From contig BSDZ01000101.1 in NCBI GenBank assembly GCA_030268105.1, positions 1,860,001 to 1,924,000 on the forward strand: a stretch of DNA of 64,000 nt. The letters run 5' to 3'. The translations under genes and the position numbers were made by a program. Under the pieces are notes generated by a model that was not told where the DNA came from, did no database searches, and worked only from the letters and a program-made list of their open reading frames with translations. Of this stretch, positions 1 to 11,635 are shown one piece after another. Within the stretch, counting starts at the first letter, position 1. Every line of letters begins with the position of its first letter. The DNA comes from Volvox africanus. Lineage: Eukaryota > Chlorophyta > Chlorophyceae > Chlamydomonadales > Volvocaceae.

Positions 1-790
1 CTCGATTATCGTCGATGCGTCAATCGCTGCGACTGACAAGACGATCGCTGACCCATAATTGAACGCATTGTGACCATTAATGTATCTGTATATAATTCAT
101 AATCCTGCATTGATAAATATGCAAGATCGATATTATACATGTGGCACTGCCAACATAACCAATATTATGATAACTGATGGATGTGCAGATTAAGCCGGCA
201 TATGTAGCTGTTTAGCAAAAATTGAAATAATTCATTAAGTAAATAATATTTGCTATAGTATTACTTAAATGTTTGCATGATCGATGCATAAGTGTGAGAA
301 GTGTGACTTCAGGTGCGGTTATCACGATAAGACGCATCACAGAATAATCATATAGAGGCGCGCTTAGACTCACACTAATTAATACTGATATCTACACCAT
401 GGTTACGAAGGTATAAGCGTAATGGTGTAAGATATGAATATAGCGACGACCATGACGGTTAAGCTACACAACTGAATATTGATATTCGGTCATTCGCACT
501 GCATAAATGCCGGGAAGGCTTCATATTGATAACATACAGTGTGCAAATATCGGTGATACGTTTGCTGGGTTTTACCACACTTGCGGATCTGGGATCTGGT
601 GTGATATGTACCACGTACCGCCGATATCACGACCATTATATCGTACCGATATCGTATCAGACATGCGAGGATGGCTGGACAACGTAAGCTTTTCACGAGC
701 TCTAATCGGACAATCATCAATATTATTGTGTGAGCTTAACTATTCGTGGAGTTTATGTTCGTCAGCGCGAGGGATACAATAGCCAACACA
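1..790. other. AT-rich sequence, no gene recognised; possible LTR remnant
   Basis: No coding pattern is convincing here; the open frames at 490-780 are short and unlike any family I know. Because gag/protease remnants of a Ty3-type element begin just downstream, the 3' part of this stretch could be an old LTR. A TGGCGTGAGTGC string near 791, just before the first retroelement reading frame, could be a primer binding site. Both points are inference; no matching second LTR is visible in the window. Confidence 0.3.
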
Positions 791-1467
791 GTGGCGTGAG
801 TGCAACCAGCACAACCAGCACAAGCACTAGGAGGTTGTGCAGCGTGATGGTTCGGACGGAGACTCCGCTGCGTCCGAAATGGACTTGAGGGCCAGAGAGC
901 ACAGTGTTACCTCGGAGCACGCAATTTTTAGCCGAGCAGAATTCCTCCGTATCCAGGCTATGACTGAACGGGAATTCACATTAAATGCGGCAGGTAAAGC
1001 TGATAGCTCCAATTCTCATCACTCCATCTATGCATCACCACATACATCATTCTTTAATCACAAGATTATGGCAAACAGCCCATTTGATACTAGTGCTGTA
1101 TTTGTCCTGCCTAAAACAAACAATTTTGAAAAGATTACAATAAGGTATGACCTTGCTCTGTGAGTATCCAAAAGGAACTCAACTATTCACTATTCCTACT
1201 GAGGAAGGTGGTAGAAAATATAATAATACAAACACAACGATTCAAGTGTGGTATGACCACCAAAACAACCTCGTCTCCGGGTGGCTGAACCAGATAACTC
1301 TATAATCTTCAAGTGTAAAATAGGAGCCTTTGATGCTATTTCACTTGTGGATACTGGTGCTAGCCATACCATGAATGACACATCAGTAATTAATACAGGC
1401 AACTTAATCAATTGACCTGCCTTAGGTGTTGAAATATCCAATGGGAATAAAGTTCCTATCAAGGGTC
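791..1467 (+). mobile_element. Ty3/gypsy retrotransposon remnant: gag-like part and start of protease
   Basis: A 108-codon open frame at 837-1163 precedes, after frame breaks, a retropepsin segment at about 1,300-1,412 with the aspartic protease signature LVDTGASHT, ended by a stop codon. The LVDTGAS motif and position match the protease of Ty3/gypsy polyproteins. The gag part is far shorter than usual, so the element is deleted as well as frame-broken. The sequence resumes at 5,756 and again at 10,554, interrupted by two DNA transposons. It is not functional. Confidence 0.75.
1465..1467. repeat. Target-site duplication GTC of CACTA copy 1 (left; right at 5753-5755)
   Basis: GTC directly precedes CACTATAAC at 1468 and directly follows TTATAGTG at 5752. 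Removing the transposon plus one GTC rejoins the retrotransposon sequence. Confidence 0.85.
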
Positions 1468-1477
1468 CACTATAACA

Positions 1478-2015
1478 AGGAATTCGTGCGTTAGCTCGCG
1501 TTAGGCTCGCGTCAGGGACCCCTAACGCAAGCCTAACGCAAGCTTAACGCGAACTAACGCGAGCTAACGCAAAGCCTAACGCAAATCAAACGCATTGCGT
1601 TATTGCTTGCGTATCGCTAACGCAATCCTAACGCACCTAACGCAATCGCAAATAAACTTTTTTGGGAGGGAACGAAAATGTTTGCGTTTACTTTGCGTTA
1701 GCTAACGCAACCTAACGCGAACTTACGCAATGTCAAACGCACCCACATAGATTCTAAGGTGTGCGTTAGGCCTAACGCAACGCAAGCGTTAGAGACCCAT
1801 ATGCAAGCAAAAATACATAGCGTGCATGGAAGTTAAAGTTCTCTAACGCACAATATACGCACGCCTAACGCGCATTAACGCGCATTAACGCATGCTTGCG
1901 TATGCTGCGAATAATGTGTACACAGGTAGCAGTTGTGGGTTGCGTAAAAGTTTTAAACGCATGTAACTAACATATTCGCACGCTTTCGCAAGGTCTTACG
2001 CGTGCGATAGCAACA
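1478..2015. repeat. Subterminal GCGTTA/TAACGC array of CACTA copy 1, gene-3'-side end
   Basis: Many copies of a hexamer-to-nonamer based on GCGTTA(GG) occur in both orientations over about 540 bp, often as tandem or back-to-back pairs. By analogy with the subterminal transposase-binding motifs of plant Spm elements, these are probably protein-binding sites for transposition; that role is inferred. Confidence 0.75.
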
Positions 2016-2495
2016 TTCGCGCCACTTTCGCATTCTTGCTCACTGCAACTACTTTTGGTCGTTCTGGTTATTTCTTTACTGTTTCAGTTCTCGTTCCTGT
2101 TATTGTTTGCTGTTTTGCCCACCCGCTGCAGAATTATTTTTGTGTGTACGGAAACTATCCTGTCGTAATGTACGTAGCTGTTATGAAGAATATCAATAGG
2201 ATTTCAGTTTTAATAGATGAAAATATTCCAGGCAATAATTTACAGTTCAATATTCGGAAAGCATCCAGGTAAGCAGCCATTGGTGAGTACGCATTAATTC
2301 AACGAAACAATCAAATTTCTACACATCCAATCCTGCCAATCAAATTTTGTTTATTAGTTCAAAAGTCATTTGTACCATGCACCAATAATTTCAATCATCA
2401 TTAGGTACATACATCCTAACTTCATCTGCCACCGCACATTTAGCAGCCCGCTCTAATATAAGCTTAGAAACAAACATTTTAGATGTTAGTTCTAT

Positions 2496-3459
2496 CTAAT
2501 AGTATTCTATTTCACTCTCTCTGTTGTCGTCCTCCTCTGGCGCAGTGGTGGCGTCATCCTGCTCGTCCTCAATCTTCTGGTCCTCGCTCACCTCCTCCTC
2601 AAGCAACTCCTGAAAAGTTTAGAAAAGGAAAATTATACTTATTTACATACATATGTATAAATGTAAATTAAGCTGTCACCACTCAGCAATTATCACTTCC
2701 GGTTACAATAATCTTAATCATGTCTAGGGTGGGCAGTGCTTTTAAGTACCACTAATCATTCTAAAAGCATAGTCTTTCATTTGCTGTACTATGTACTTGG
2801 ACACTTTGTTACCTGTTTCTGCTAACTCCCTGAGCTCCTACGTTGACGTAGTGCCCGTGTACATCGCACACCTTCCGAAACACTCTTGACCTTTATCAGT
2901 CGAAACAACACATATTATAATTATACATTCAAACATGAAGGAAGTTTAGATAATAAGCTGAACTAAGGAAATTACCTTCTGTCCCTGGTGGTCGTAACTG
3001 TCATCGTCATCCGTAGACTTGTCTTCCAACGGCACCTGCTGGTCCAAAATACGTGAAGGGACTTGGTAGTAATAAAAAGGTTATATTAAAAAGTAAGTAA
3101 TGTCTGACCTCAATATTTCGTACCTTTTTTTTGGTGCCCGTGCTTGGTCGCCTCACTTTCGTGGATGGCCGCACATCGTCATCGTTCGTTACCTTCAAGG
3201 GCCGACGTTAGCATACATATATGATTTGAGAAATTACAAGCTTACAATTTCTATCAAAAAAGAGAAAAATAAATCGACATATGGCACATCAAACGACAAA
3301 GCACACAGCAAATGAAAAGAATATAACGAAACATGAAATTACAGCTCAATAAAACAGGAAGACAGGATGAATGGGCTGTACCTTTTTTGCTGCCGCCTTG
3401 CTTGAGTTCCTAGCTTTCCCGCTGGAGTTCCTTGTCGTAGAGGGCTGTGAACTCTTTGC
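2496..3459 (-). CDS. Transposon-encoded acidic/basic protein, 3' exons (copy 1)
   Basis: Mirror image of the gene described in copy 2 (8,559-9,522). Exons are at 3,382-3,459, 3,124-3,192, 2,976-3,038 and 2,496-2,609, all on the minus strand and all joined in phase 0 with GT-AG borders. The translation is the same as in copy 2: a Ser/Lys-rich part, a basic part, and a Glu/Asp-rich C terminus ending at a TAG. I do not recognise the family. Confidence 0.5.
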
Positions 3460-5359
3460 CTACATAAAAAGGAAGTACGTTTGGGGAGAATAGGAACAAT
3501 TACATAAAAGACAGAAAGGAGAAAACAGGTTAAAGGACATTAATGATCTGTACATCCCTGTATATGAGATCCGTAATGTACATCACCCATCCAGCAATAA
3601 TTTTGCTAAGCACGCCTGGTAATTTGCACACCCCATCATCCACTCTCCGTACTACTAGTATTTGCACTAACCTGTCAGTGTCTAGCGGCCTTGACCTCCT
3701 TCTCCTTCTGATGTATGCTAGCTGCGTTGGCAGCCAGCACCATCATCGATGCATCTTCACCATGCGCGGGCTGCTTTTGGCCTTTTCTAGGGCGCCCATT
3801 ATGAGTTCCTAATGGCACGTCATTTCGGCCGTTTTTCTGCGGGTTGGTGGCAATAAAGTATTCCGTACACAACAAAAATAAACGCAGGAAAAAAACTTAT
3901 TCTTTTACTAGTTAAAGTAAAATACAAATCTTATGCATACGTACTACTTAAAAGCGAAGAGTAGTGCTTCCGTACTCCGTCCAGGGTTGTGCGGCTGCCA
4001 ATCAATCCCATGTAAGCAACAATGTTTCGTAACCCTGCTTTACAACATCCTTTATATGTACATTTAATGCCACCCATTGTACACAGTCGTCAGGTCGTCC
4101 ATGTCATACGGTAGCAGTTCTATTGGACAACCTTGCTTGCGCAGGCAGCATACGTATAATTTCTGCAGCATCAACAGCTAATCATATATTTGTAAAGAAA
4201 TAATAATTGCTTCAGTAACGAATGGAGCCGCCTTCTGCTTATGATGGAAAGTCCCGTATGAAACTCTTTACATCCCGAAAACACTTTTCCCCTGAAAGTC
4301 AGGAACATTTTCAGTGTGTCATGCCTGGAAGGGAGCCACTAGAAGGCAACATTGCATCGGATCTGCTAGATGGCATCAACCAAGGCAGCAGCCGCTTGGC
4401 TCAAAGCTTGGCTCTTCCTGGTTTTAGTAGCAATGAGAAGTGACTTCATTGTGACGAGGATGTTTAGAATCACCATTGCAACGTTTGTACTTGAGATGCC
4501 CCGTCTATGTGCCCCGTCTTGGGAGCCAGGGCCAGCGGGATGGGATGGAAGGCTAGGGTTCTGGGCAGCCCTCAGTACAGCGCCGTCATCGGCTTAGGCA
4601 CGTGCTTGGAGTTTCTGGAGCCATGAAACAATTCTGGTTAGGAATGTGCATGACGTTTTTGATGCAATGACAAAAGAATGACCGTGCTGAATATTGTAGC
4701 ATGAATCCGTTGAACTATTCATTCCCGTGCAGCAATTGAACTATTCTGCATTGCAATATGTCTGGATTGGGGAAGCATTGGGGTCATAGAGTACCTCTCA
4801 CACATGCTCGTTTTCATGGTCAATTTTCACACATACGCCAAGCTGCTATGATGCTTGCCAGACAAGGCTATCTAATTTTTGGGGCCTGCTCGATGTGTAA
4901 CTGTGGCTCTTGGTGACTTTGTTTGGGTCTCCATCTGGAAAGATTGTTGCCTGGCTACTGTGTAAGGTTTGCTGTTGCCAAATTTCCTCGGTCCTTACCC
5001 ACACTTGCTAACTCCGGCAGCTTGCTGCTCAATAATTAGAAAGCCTTCCATAATTAGAAAGGTAGCCCTGAACAGCCATGTGTGGCACTTCAGAGTTCTA
5101 TGTTATAAAGTAAGCCACATGTACAGGTTCTAAATTTGTATAATGGTAGCGATTTAGCGATGTTAACAAGCGTTCACCAGAGCAATCTCTTGTACAACGA
5201 CTAGTATTCATAGCGCTATCCTAAATTGAAATTAACTTTGAAGATATTTTATGCACAAAGTCTCGAGACTACTGCACAATAAGAGCAAGTAAGCAAACTA
5301 AATAAATCCGGCAAACCTGTGCTCCGAACATTATTATGCACTATCTACATAAACTTTGA

Positions 5360-5745
5360 GTAAACTGCGTTACAGTGCGTTACGTGCGTATCGTAACGCA
5401 CTGTACGCAAGATATACGCAAGCTGTTTGCGTAAAGTTAACGCGTGCGTTAGGTTTGCGATCGCGTGCGTTAGGTTTGCGTTAGGCTCGCGTTAGAACAT
5501 ACGCAAGCCCCCGATTTTCGAGCACCACGAAACGTAATAAAAATTACAGGGAACTTTTATAATCATTATAAATATTGTTTTCATTTAAACGAACTTGAAA
5601 ACGACGCACTATAACAGACGTTCTGTCCAGTTTTCTATTTCTTTGCGTTAGGCTCGCGTTAGGCTAACGCAACCGCTAACGCACAAAACGCACACATACG
5701 CGCCCTAACGCAGCCTAACGCGAGCCTAACGCACGAATCTGTTGT
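5360..5745. repeat. Subterminal GCGTTA/TAACGC array of CACTA copy 1, inner end
   Basis: About 390 bp next to the inner terminus contain two clusters of the GCGTTA motif separated by about 130 bp of ordinary sequence, in both orientations, as at the outer end but with different spacing. Confidence 0.75.
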
Positions 5746-5755
5746 TATAGTGGTC

Positions 5756-6262
5756 AAATAGACTTGGCTCTCCAAGTATAAAGCACTTTGACATGGTTCG
5801 AGCTTCAGTCATGCCGAATCTTCTACCAGAATTCCAATGAATCCTGGGTATGGATTGGTTAAAAGCCAGTGGAGCATTATTAGATCGTCATAGAGTCACT
5901 TGCCTTCTCCAAACCCCAACCAATGGCTCTCGGAAACGTACCCAGCTATTAGGGGATTCTGCCCAAGGTAAAAGAATTCAGGTGGGGAGGAGAATGCAGG
6001 AATCCAAGTGATGCGTACTGTCTGTGCACTACTAGCATCAAAAACAACACCAGGAATGCTGGTGGTTGTACGAGAAGTACAACAAAATACTCCAGTTACT
6101 TAATCAACTGATGATTATCCTATGGCAGGGGTAGCGAAAGTGGAATTACCATCACCACCACCTTTGAAATGCTTTCCAGCAGAACCCTACATTTGTAGTA
6201 CATTCGTGACATCCCAGCAGGCTACTAATGAACAATCGGCAGTCATAAATGACGCTGAGCTA
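5756..6262 (+). mobile_element. Ty3/gypsy retrotransposon remnant: end of protease and linker
   Basis: The segment between the two CACTA copies contains the typical protease C-terminal signature ILGMDWL (around 5,845) followed by KASGALLDRH, broken by stop codons and frameshifts. It continues the sequence that stops at 1467. Its end (around 6,230-6,262) reads in frame into the sequence restarting at 10,554, so the two transposons were inserted into one retroelement. Confidence 0.75.
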
Positions 6263-6272
6263 AAACACTATA

Positions 6273-6660
6273 ACAACAGATTCGTGCGTTAGGCTCGCGT
6301 TAGGCTGCGTTAGGGCGCGTATGTGTGCGTTTTGTGCGTTAGCGGTTGCGTTAGCCTAACGCGAGCCTAACGCAAAGAAATAGAAAACTGGACAGAACGT
6401 CTGTTATAGTGCGTCGTTTTCAAGTTCGTTTAAATGAAAACAATATTTATAATGATTATAAAAGTTCCCTGTAATTTTTATTACGTTTCGTGGTGCTCGA
6501 AAATCGGGGGCTTGCGTATGTTCTAACGCGAGCCTAACGCAAACCTAACGCACGCGATCGCAAACCTAACGCACGCGTTAACTTTACGCAAACAGCTTGC
6601 GTATATCTTGCGTACAGTGCGTTACGATACGCACGTAACGCACTGTAACGCAGTTTACTC
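6273..6660. repeat. Subterminal GCGTTA/TAACGC array of CACTA copy 2, inner end
   Basis: Reverse complement of the array at 5,360-5,745 of copy 1. Confidence 0.75.
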
Positions 6661-8142
6661 AAAGTTTATGTAGATAGTGCATAATAATGTTCGGAGCACA
6701 GGTTTGCCGGATTTATTTAGTTTGCTTACTTGCTCTTATTGTGCAGTAGTCTCGAGACTTTGTGCATAAAATATCTTCAAAGTTAATTTCAATTTAGGAT
6801 AGCGCTATGAATACTAGTCGTTGTACAAGAGATTGCTCTGGTGAACGCTTGTTAACATCGCTAAATCGCTACCATTATACAAATTTAGAACCTGTACATG
6901 TGGCTTACTTTATAACATAGAACTCTGAAGTGCCACACATGGCTGTTCAGGGCTACCTTTCTAATTATGGAAGGCTTTCTAATTATTGAGCAGCAAGCTG
7001 CCGGAGTTAGCAAGTGTGGGTAAGGACCGAGGAAATTTGGCAACAGCAAACCTTACACAGTAGCCAGGCAACAATCTTTCCAGATGGAGACCCAAACAAA
7101 GTCACCAAGAGCCACAGTTACACATCGAGCAGGCCCCAAAAATTAGATAGCCTTGTCTGGCAAGCATCATAGCAGCTTGGCGTATGTGTGAAAATTGACC
7201 ATGAAAACGAGCATGTGTGAGAGGTACTCTATGACCCCAATGCTTCCCCAATCCAGACATATTGCAATGCAGAATAGTTCAATTGCTGCACGGGAATGAA
7301 TAGTTCAACGGATTCATGCTACAATATTCAGCACGGTCATTCTTTTGTCATTGCATCAAAAACGTCATGCACATTCCTAACCAGAATTGTTTCATGGCTC
7401 CAGAAACTCCAAGCACGTGCCTAAGCCGATGACGGCGCTGTACTGAGGGCTGCCCAGAACCCTAGCCTTCCATCCCATCCCGCTGGCCCTGGCTCCCAAG
7501 ACGGGGCACATAGACGGGGCATCTCAAGTACAAACGTTGCAATGGTGATTCTAAACATCCTCGTCACAATGAAGTCACTTCTCATTGCTACTAAAACCAG
7601 GAAGAGCCAAGCTTTGAGCCAAGCGGCTGCTGCCTTGGTTGATGCCATCTAGCAGATCCGATGCAATGTTGCCTTCTAGTGGCTCCCTTCCAGGCATGAC
7701 ACACTGAAAATGTTCCTGACTTTCAGGGGAAAAGTGTTTTCGGGATGTAAAGAGTTTCATACGGGACTTTCCATCATAAGCAGAAGGCGGCTCCATTCGT
7801 TACTGAAGCAATTATTATTTCTTTACAAATATATGATTAGCTGTTGATGCTGCAGAAATTATACGTATGCTGCCTGCGCAAGCAAGGTTGTCCAATAGAA
7901 CTGCTACCGTATGACATGGACGACCTGACGACTGTGTACAATGGGTGGCATTAAATGTACATATAAAGGATGTTGTAAAGCAGGGTTACGAAACATTGTT
8001 GCTTACATGGGATTGATTGGCAGCCGCACAACCCTGGACGGAGTACGGAAGCACTACTCTTCGCTTTTAAGTAGTACGTATGCATAAGATTTGTATTTTA
8101 CTTTAACTAGTAAAAGAATAAGTTTTTTTCCTGCGTTTATTT

Positions 8143-8343
8143 TTGTTGTGTACGGAATACTTTATTGCCACCAACCCGCAGAAAAACGGCCGAAATGACG
8201 TGCCATTAGGAACTCATAATGGGCGCCCTAGAAAAGGCCAAAAGCAGCCCGCGCATGGTGAAGATGCATCGATGATGGTGCTGGCTGCCAACGCAGCTAG
8301 CATACATCAGAAGGAGAAGGAGGTCAAGGCCGCTAGACACTGA
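8143..8343 (+). CDS. Transposon-internal reading frame, possible exon (copy 2)
   Basis: A 66-codon open frame rich in Lys, Arg and Ala, ending in a TGA. A good acceptor (CCGCAG) lies at 8,176-8,181 inside it, and a possible donor (CAG/GTTAGT) follows just after the stop. Further upstream (about 7,865-7,945) another coding-looking stretch reads RKQGCPIELLPYDMDD. How these connect to the downstream exons is unclear. The same frame is mirrored at 3,675-3,875 (minus) in copy 1. Confidence 0.35.
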   Translation: MLCTEYFIATNPQKNGRNDVPLGTHNGRPRKGQKQPAHGEDASMMVLAANAASIHQKEKEVKAARH

Positions 8344-8558
8344 CAGGTTAGTGCAAATACTAGTAGTACGGAGAGTGGATGATGGGGTGTGCAAATTACC
8401 AGGCGTGCTTAGCAAAATTATTGCTGGATGGGTGATGTACATTACGGATCTCATATACAGGGATGTACAGATCATTAATGTCCTTTAACCTGTTTTCTCC
8501 TTTCTGTCTTTTATGTAATTGTTCCTATTCTCCCCAAACGTACTTCCTTTTTATGTAG

Positions 8559-9522
8559 GCAAAGAGTTCACAGCCCTCTACGACAAGGAACTCCAGCGGG
8601 AAAGCTAGGAACTCAAGCAAGGCGGCAGCAAAAAAGGTACAGCCCATTCATCCTGTCTTCCTGTTTTATTGAGCTGTAATTTCATGTTTCGTTATATTCT
8701 TTTCATTTGCTGTGTGCTTTGTCGTTTGATGTGCCATATGTCGATTTATTTTTCTCTTTTTTGATAGAAATTGTAAGCTTGTAATTTCTCAAATCATATA
8801 TGTATGCTAACGTCGGCCCTTGAAGGTAACGAACGATGACGATGTGCGGCCATCCACGAAAGTGAGGCGACCAAGCACGGGCACCAAAAAAAAGGTACGA
8901 AATATTGAGGTCAGACATTACTTACTTTTTAATATAACCTTTTTATTACTACCAAGTCCCTTCACGTATTTTGGACCAGCAGGTGCCGTTGGAAGACAAG
9001 TCTACGGATGACGATGACAGTTACGACCACCAGGGACAGAAGGTAATTTCCTTAGTTCAGCTTATTATCTAAACTTCCTTCATGTTTGAATGTATAATTA
9101 TAATATGTGTTGTTTCGACTGATAAAGGTCAAGAGTGTTTCGGAAGGTGTGCGATGTACACGGGCACTACGTCAACGTAGGAGCTCAGGGAGTTAGCAGA
9201 AACAGGTAACAAAGTGTCCAAGTACATAGTACAGCAAATGAAAGACTATGCTTTTAGAATGATTAGTGGTACTTAAAAGCACTGCCCACCCTAGACATGA
9301 TTAAGATTATTGTAACCGGAAGTGATAATTGCTGAGTGGTGACAGCTTAATTTACATTTATACATATGTATGTAAATAAGTATAATTTTCCTTTTCTAAA
9401 CTTTTCAGGAGTTGCTTGAGGAGGAGGTGAGCGAGGACCAGAAGATTGAGGACGAGCAGGATGACGCCACCACTGCGCCAGAGGAGGACGACAACAGAGA
9501 GAGTGAAATAGAATACTATTAG
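8559..9522 (+). CDS. Transposon-encoded acidic/basic protein, 3' exons (copy 2)
   Basis: Four exons join in phase 0 with GT-AG introns: 8,559-8,636 (Ser/Asn/Lys-rich), 8,826-8,894 (ends in TGTKKK), 8,980-9,042 (contains STDDDDSYDHQ) and 9,409-9,522 (Glu/Asp-rich, ends EIEYY then TAG). The C-terminal ~95 residues thus run from strongly basic to strongly acidic. No catalytic motif is visible. CACTA elements usually encode a DNA-binding accessory protein besides the transposase, and this could be such a protein, but that is inference. Upstream exons are not resolved. Confidence 0.5.
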
Positions 9523-10007
9523 ATAGAACTAACATCTAAAATGTTTGTTTCTAAGCTTATATTAGAGCGGGCTGCTAAATGTGCGGTGGCAGATGAAGTT
9601 AGGATGTATGTACCTAATGATGATTGAAATTATTGGTGCATGGTACAAATGACTTTTGAACTAATAAACAAAATTTGATTGGCAGGATTGGATGTGTAGA
9701 AATTTGATTGTTTCGTTGAATTAATGCGTACTCACCAATGGCTGCTTACCTGGATGCTTTCCGAATATTGAACTGTAAATTATTGCCTGGAATATTTTCA
9801 TCTATTAAAACTGAAATCCTATTGATATTCTTCATAACAGCTACGTACATTACGACAGGATAGTTTCCGTACACACAAAAATAATTCTGCAGCGGGTGGG
9901 CAAAACAGCAAACAATAACAGGAACGAGAACTGAAACAGTAAAGAAATAACCAGAACGACCAAAAGTAGTTGCAGTGAGCAAGAATGCGAAAGTGGCGCG
10001 AATGTTG

Positions 10008-10540
10008 CTATCGCACGCGTAAGACCTTGCGAAAGCGTGCGAATATGTTAGTTACATGCGTTTAAAACTTTTACGCAACCCACAACTGCTACCTGTGTAC
10101 ACATTATTCGCAGCATACGCAAGCATGCGTTAATGCGCGTTAATGCGCGTTAGGCGTGCGTATATTGTGCGTTAGAGAACTTTAACTTCCATGCACGCTA
10201 TGTATTTTTGCTTGCATATGGGTCTCTAACGCTTGCGTTGCGTTAGGCCTAACGCACACCTTAGAATCTATGTGGGTGCGTTTGACATTGCGTAAGTTCG
10301 CGTTAGGTTGCGTTAGCTAACGCAAAGTAAACGCAAACATTTTCGTTCCCTCCCAAAAAAGTTTATTTGCGATTGCGTTAGGTGCGTTAGGATTGCGTTA
10401 GCGATACGCAAGCAATAACGCAATGCGTTTGATTTGCGTTAGGCTTTGCGTTAGCTCGCGTTAGTTCGCGTTAAGCTTGCGTTAGGCTTGCGTTAGGGGT
10501 CCCTGACGCGAGCCTAACGCGAGCTAACGCACGAATTCCT
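10008..10540. repeat. Subterminal GCGTTA/TAACGC array of CACTA copy 2, outer end
   Basis: Reverse complement of the array at 1,478-2,015 of copy 1. Confidence 0.75.
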
Positions 10541-10553
10541 TGTTATAGTGAAA

Positions 10554-11085
10554 GCCTTGCTGAATGAATACAATAGATGTTTTTGAACGAATACAAGGTC
10601 CACCTAGGGACCGAGGAATTGGCCACACTATTGATCTTGAGCCAGATACCCGGCCCATCTTTTCACGAATGTATCGACTGTGGAGAACCACAGGAGATAG
10701 AGGAGGTGAAACAACAGTTAGAGGACCTTTCAAGTAAAGGCCTCATTCAGCCGTCCACATCTCCATGAGGTTCTTCAATCCTATTTGCTGCAAAAAAGGA
10801 TGGTGGATTACCAATGTGCATAGACTACAGGCAACTAAATGAATCCACAGTCAAATATGCTGTCCCATTCCTAATCCAGAAGATCTTTTGACACCTTATA
10901 TGATGCAACTATTTTTTCCTCAATCGACCTACAGTCAGGTTATCATCAGATACGAATCAGTGAGCAAGACAGGCCGAAAACTGCTTTTCGTACACCATTC
11001 GGGCATTATGAGTTTCTAGTCTTACGCATGGGACTAGCTAATGTACTGGCCACATTCCAGACCGTAATTGGCATATCTTGTGGCC
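10554..11085 (+). pseudogene. Ty3/gypsy reverse transcriptase remnant
   Basis: In shifting frames the segment encodes the N-terminal half of a gypsy-type reverse transcriptase: a linker ending HTIDLEPDTRPIFSRMYR, then [38 protein letters not shown] and [16 protein letters not shown], ending near LANVLATFQ. These are the usual early fingers/palm motifs in the right order. At least two frameshifts or stops break it, and the YxDD catalytic part, RNase H and integrase are missing. It is an inactive fragment of the same element as 791-1467 and 5,756-6,262. Confidence 0.85.
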
Positions 11086-11635
11086 GCACAAGATAGAAGC
11101 ATATGCAGAGACCTTGCGGTTACGGCACCTCAATGCCGTATTTACAGTGATGTCCAACGAAAGTGAAGCCTTCTCCTCCCACACGGATGTTCTTATCATT
11201 ATCATTTACAACGTTCCATCCGTACCGATTGGTGCGGTAAGATGCCAAATGGTCACGAACACATCGCTGGATAACTGCATAATAACCTACATCGATCGTA
11301 GCTTCATACCCCTCCATCTAGGCAGCGGTTCACTGCCGGCGAGTCCGTCTGCTTTTCCGCAAGAGCGCCACGGGCGCCAAAACTCCACCAAAGGTTGCAC
11401 CCCTTTCAACCCAAAACACATCCAGACATCCGGCCCAGGCATTTCTCTGCAAGTCGGTACCGTCCAGGAGGGGGCCCATACCCCAACGCAACACCCCATA
11501 CTGGAGATCCACACGCCTTTCGGCAGCTAGCCCAGAGAGTAGAAAATATACCGGCTGGGAGGATGCACGAGCGGGATTCATTTTTAGGACAAGGCAATTT
11601 TGATGCAGTCTGCGACTCCGCTCGCGCGGCGCACC
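11086..11635. other. Spacer / probable 3' UTR of the reductase gene
   Basis: No supported gene. It lies downstream of the minus-strand reductase stop codon. A TGTAA string, the usual polyadenylation signal of Chlamydomonadales, occurs on the minus strand near 11,208 and again near 11,144, so the 3' UTR may be about 400-500 nt long. Open frames on both strands here are short and unlike known proteins. Confidence 0.35.

Larger units (their letters stand above)
1468..5752 (-). mobile_element. CACTA (EnSpm/CMC-like) DNA transposon, copy 1
   Basis: The element begins CACTATAACAAGGAATTCG and its other end, read inward, begins CACTATAACAACAGATTCG, giving imperfect terminal inverted repeats that start with CACTA. 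It is flanked by the 3-bp direct repeat GTC (1465-1467 and 5753-5755). CACTA termini, 3-bp duplications and dense subterminal repeats are the hallmarks of the CACTA/EnSpm superfamily. Orientation is given by the internal multi-exon gene, which here lies on the minus strand. The length, 4,285 bp, equals that of copy 2, and all stretches compared at mirrored positions are identical. No CACTA transposase was recognised, so the copy may be non-autonomous. It sits inside the retrotransposon protease region. Confidence 0.85.
6266..10550 (+). mobile_element. CACTA (EnSpm/CMC-like) DNA transposon, copy 2 (inverted relative to copy 1)
   Basis: It is 4,285 bp with termini CACTATAACAAC and TTGTTATAGTG, flanked by AAA on each side (6263-6265 and 10551-10553), which fits a 3-bp target duplication independent of that of copy 1. 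Every mirrored stretch checked is the exact reverse complement of copy 1 (coordinates sum to 12,018). Subterminal GCGTTA arrays lie at both ends, and a multi-exon gene on the plus strand occupies roughly 7,840-9,522. Identity of the two copies implies recent transposition. A transposase could not be identified by eye. Confidence 0.85.

Noticed and set aside
1478..2015. CRISPR-like or centromere-like array
   Set aside because: The repeats are irregularly spaced, occur in both orientations, and sit exactly at transposon ends.
2036..2272. 78-codon hydrophobic frame and its mirror at 9,746-9,982
   Set aside because: It overlaps the transposon subterminal region without splice or family support; identity of the two is explained by the inverted copies.
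1468..10550. Palindrome as an assembly artefact or a single giant foldback element
   Set aside because: The two copies have different exact 3-bp target duplications and unique retrotransposon sequence at all three flanks, as expected for two insertions. Long reads would still be useful.
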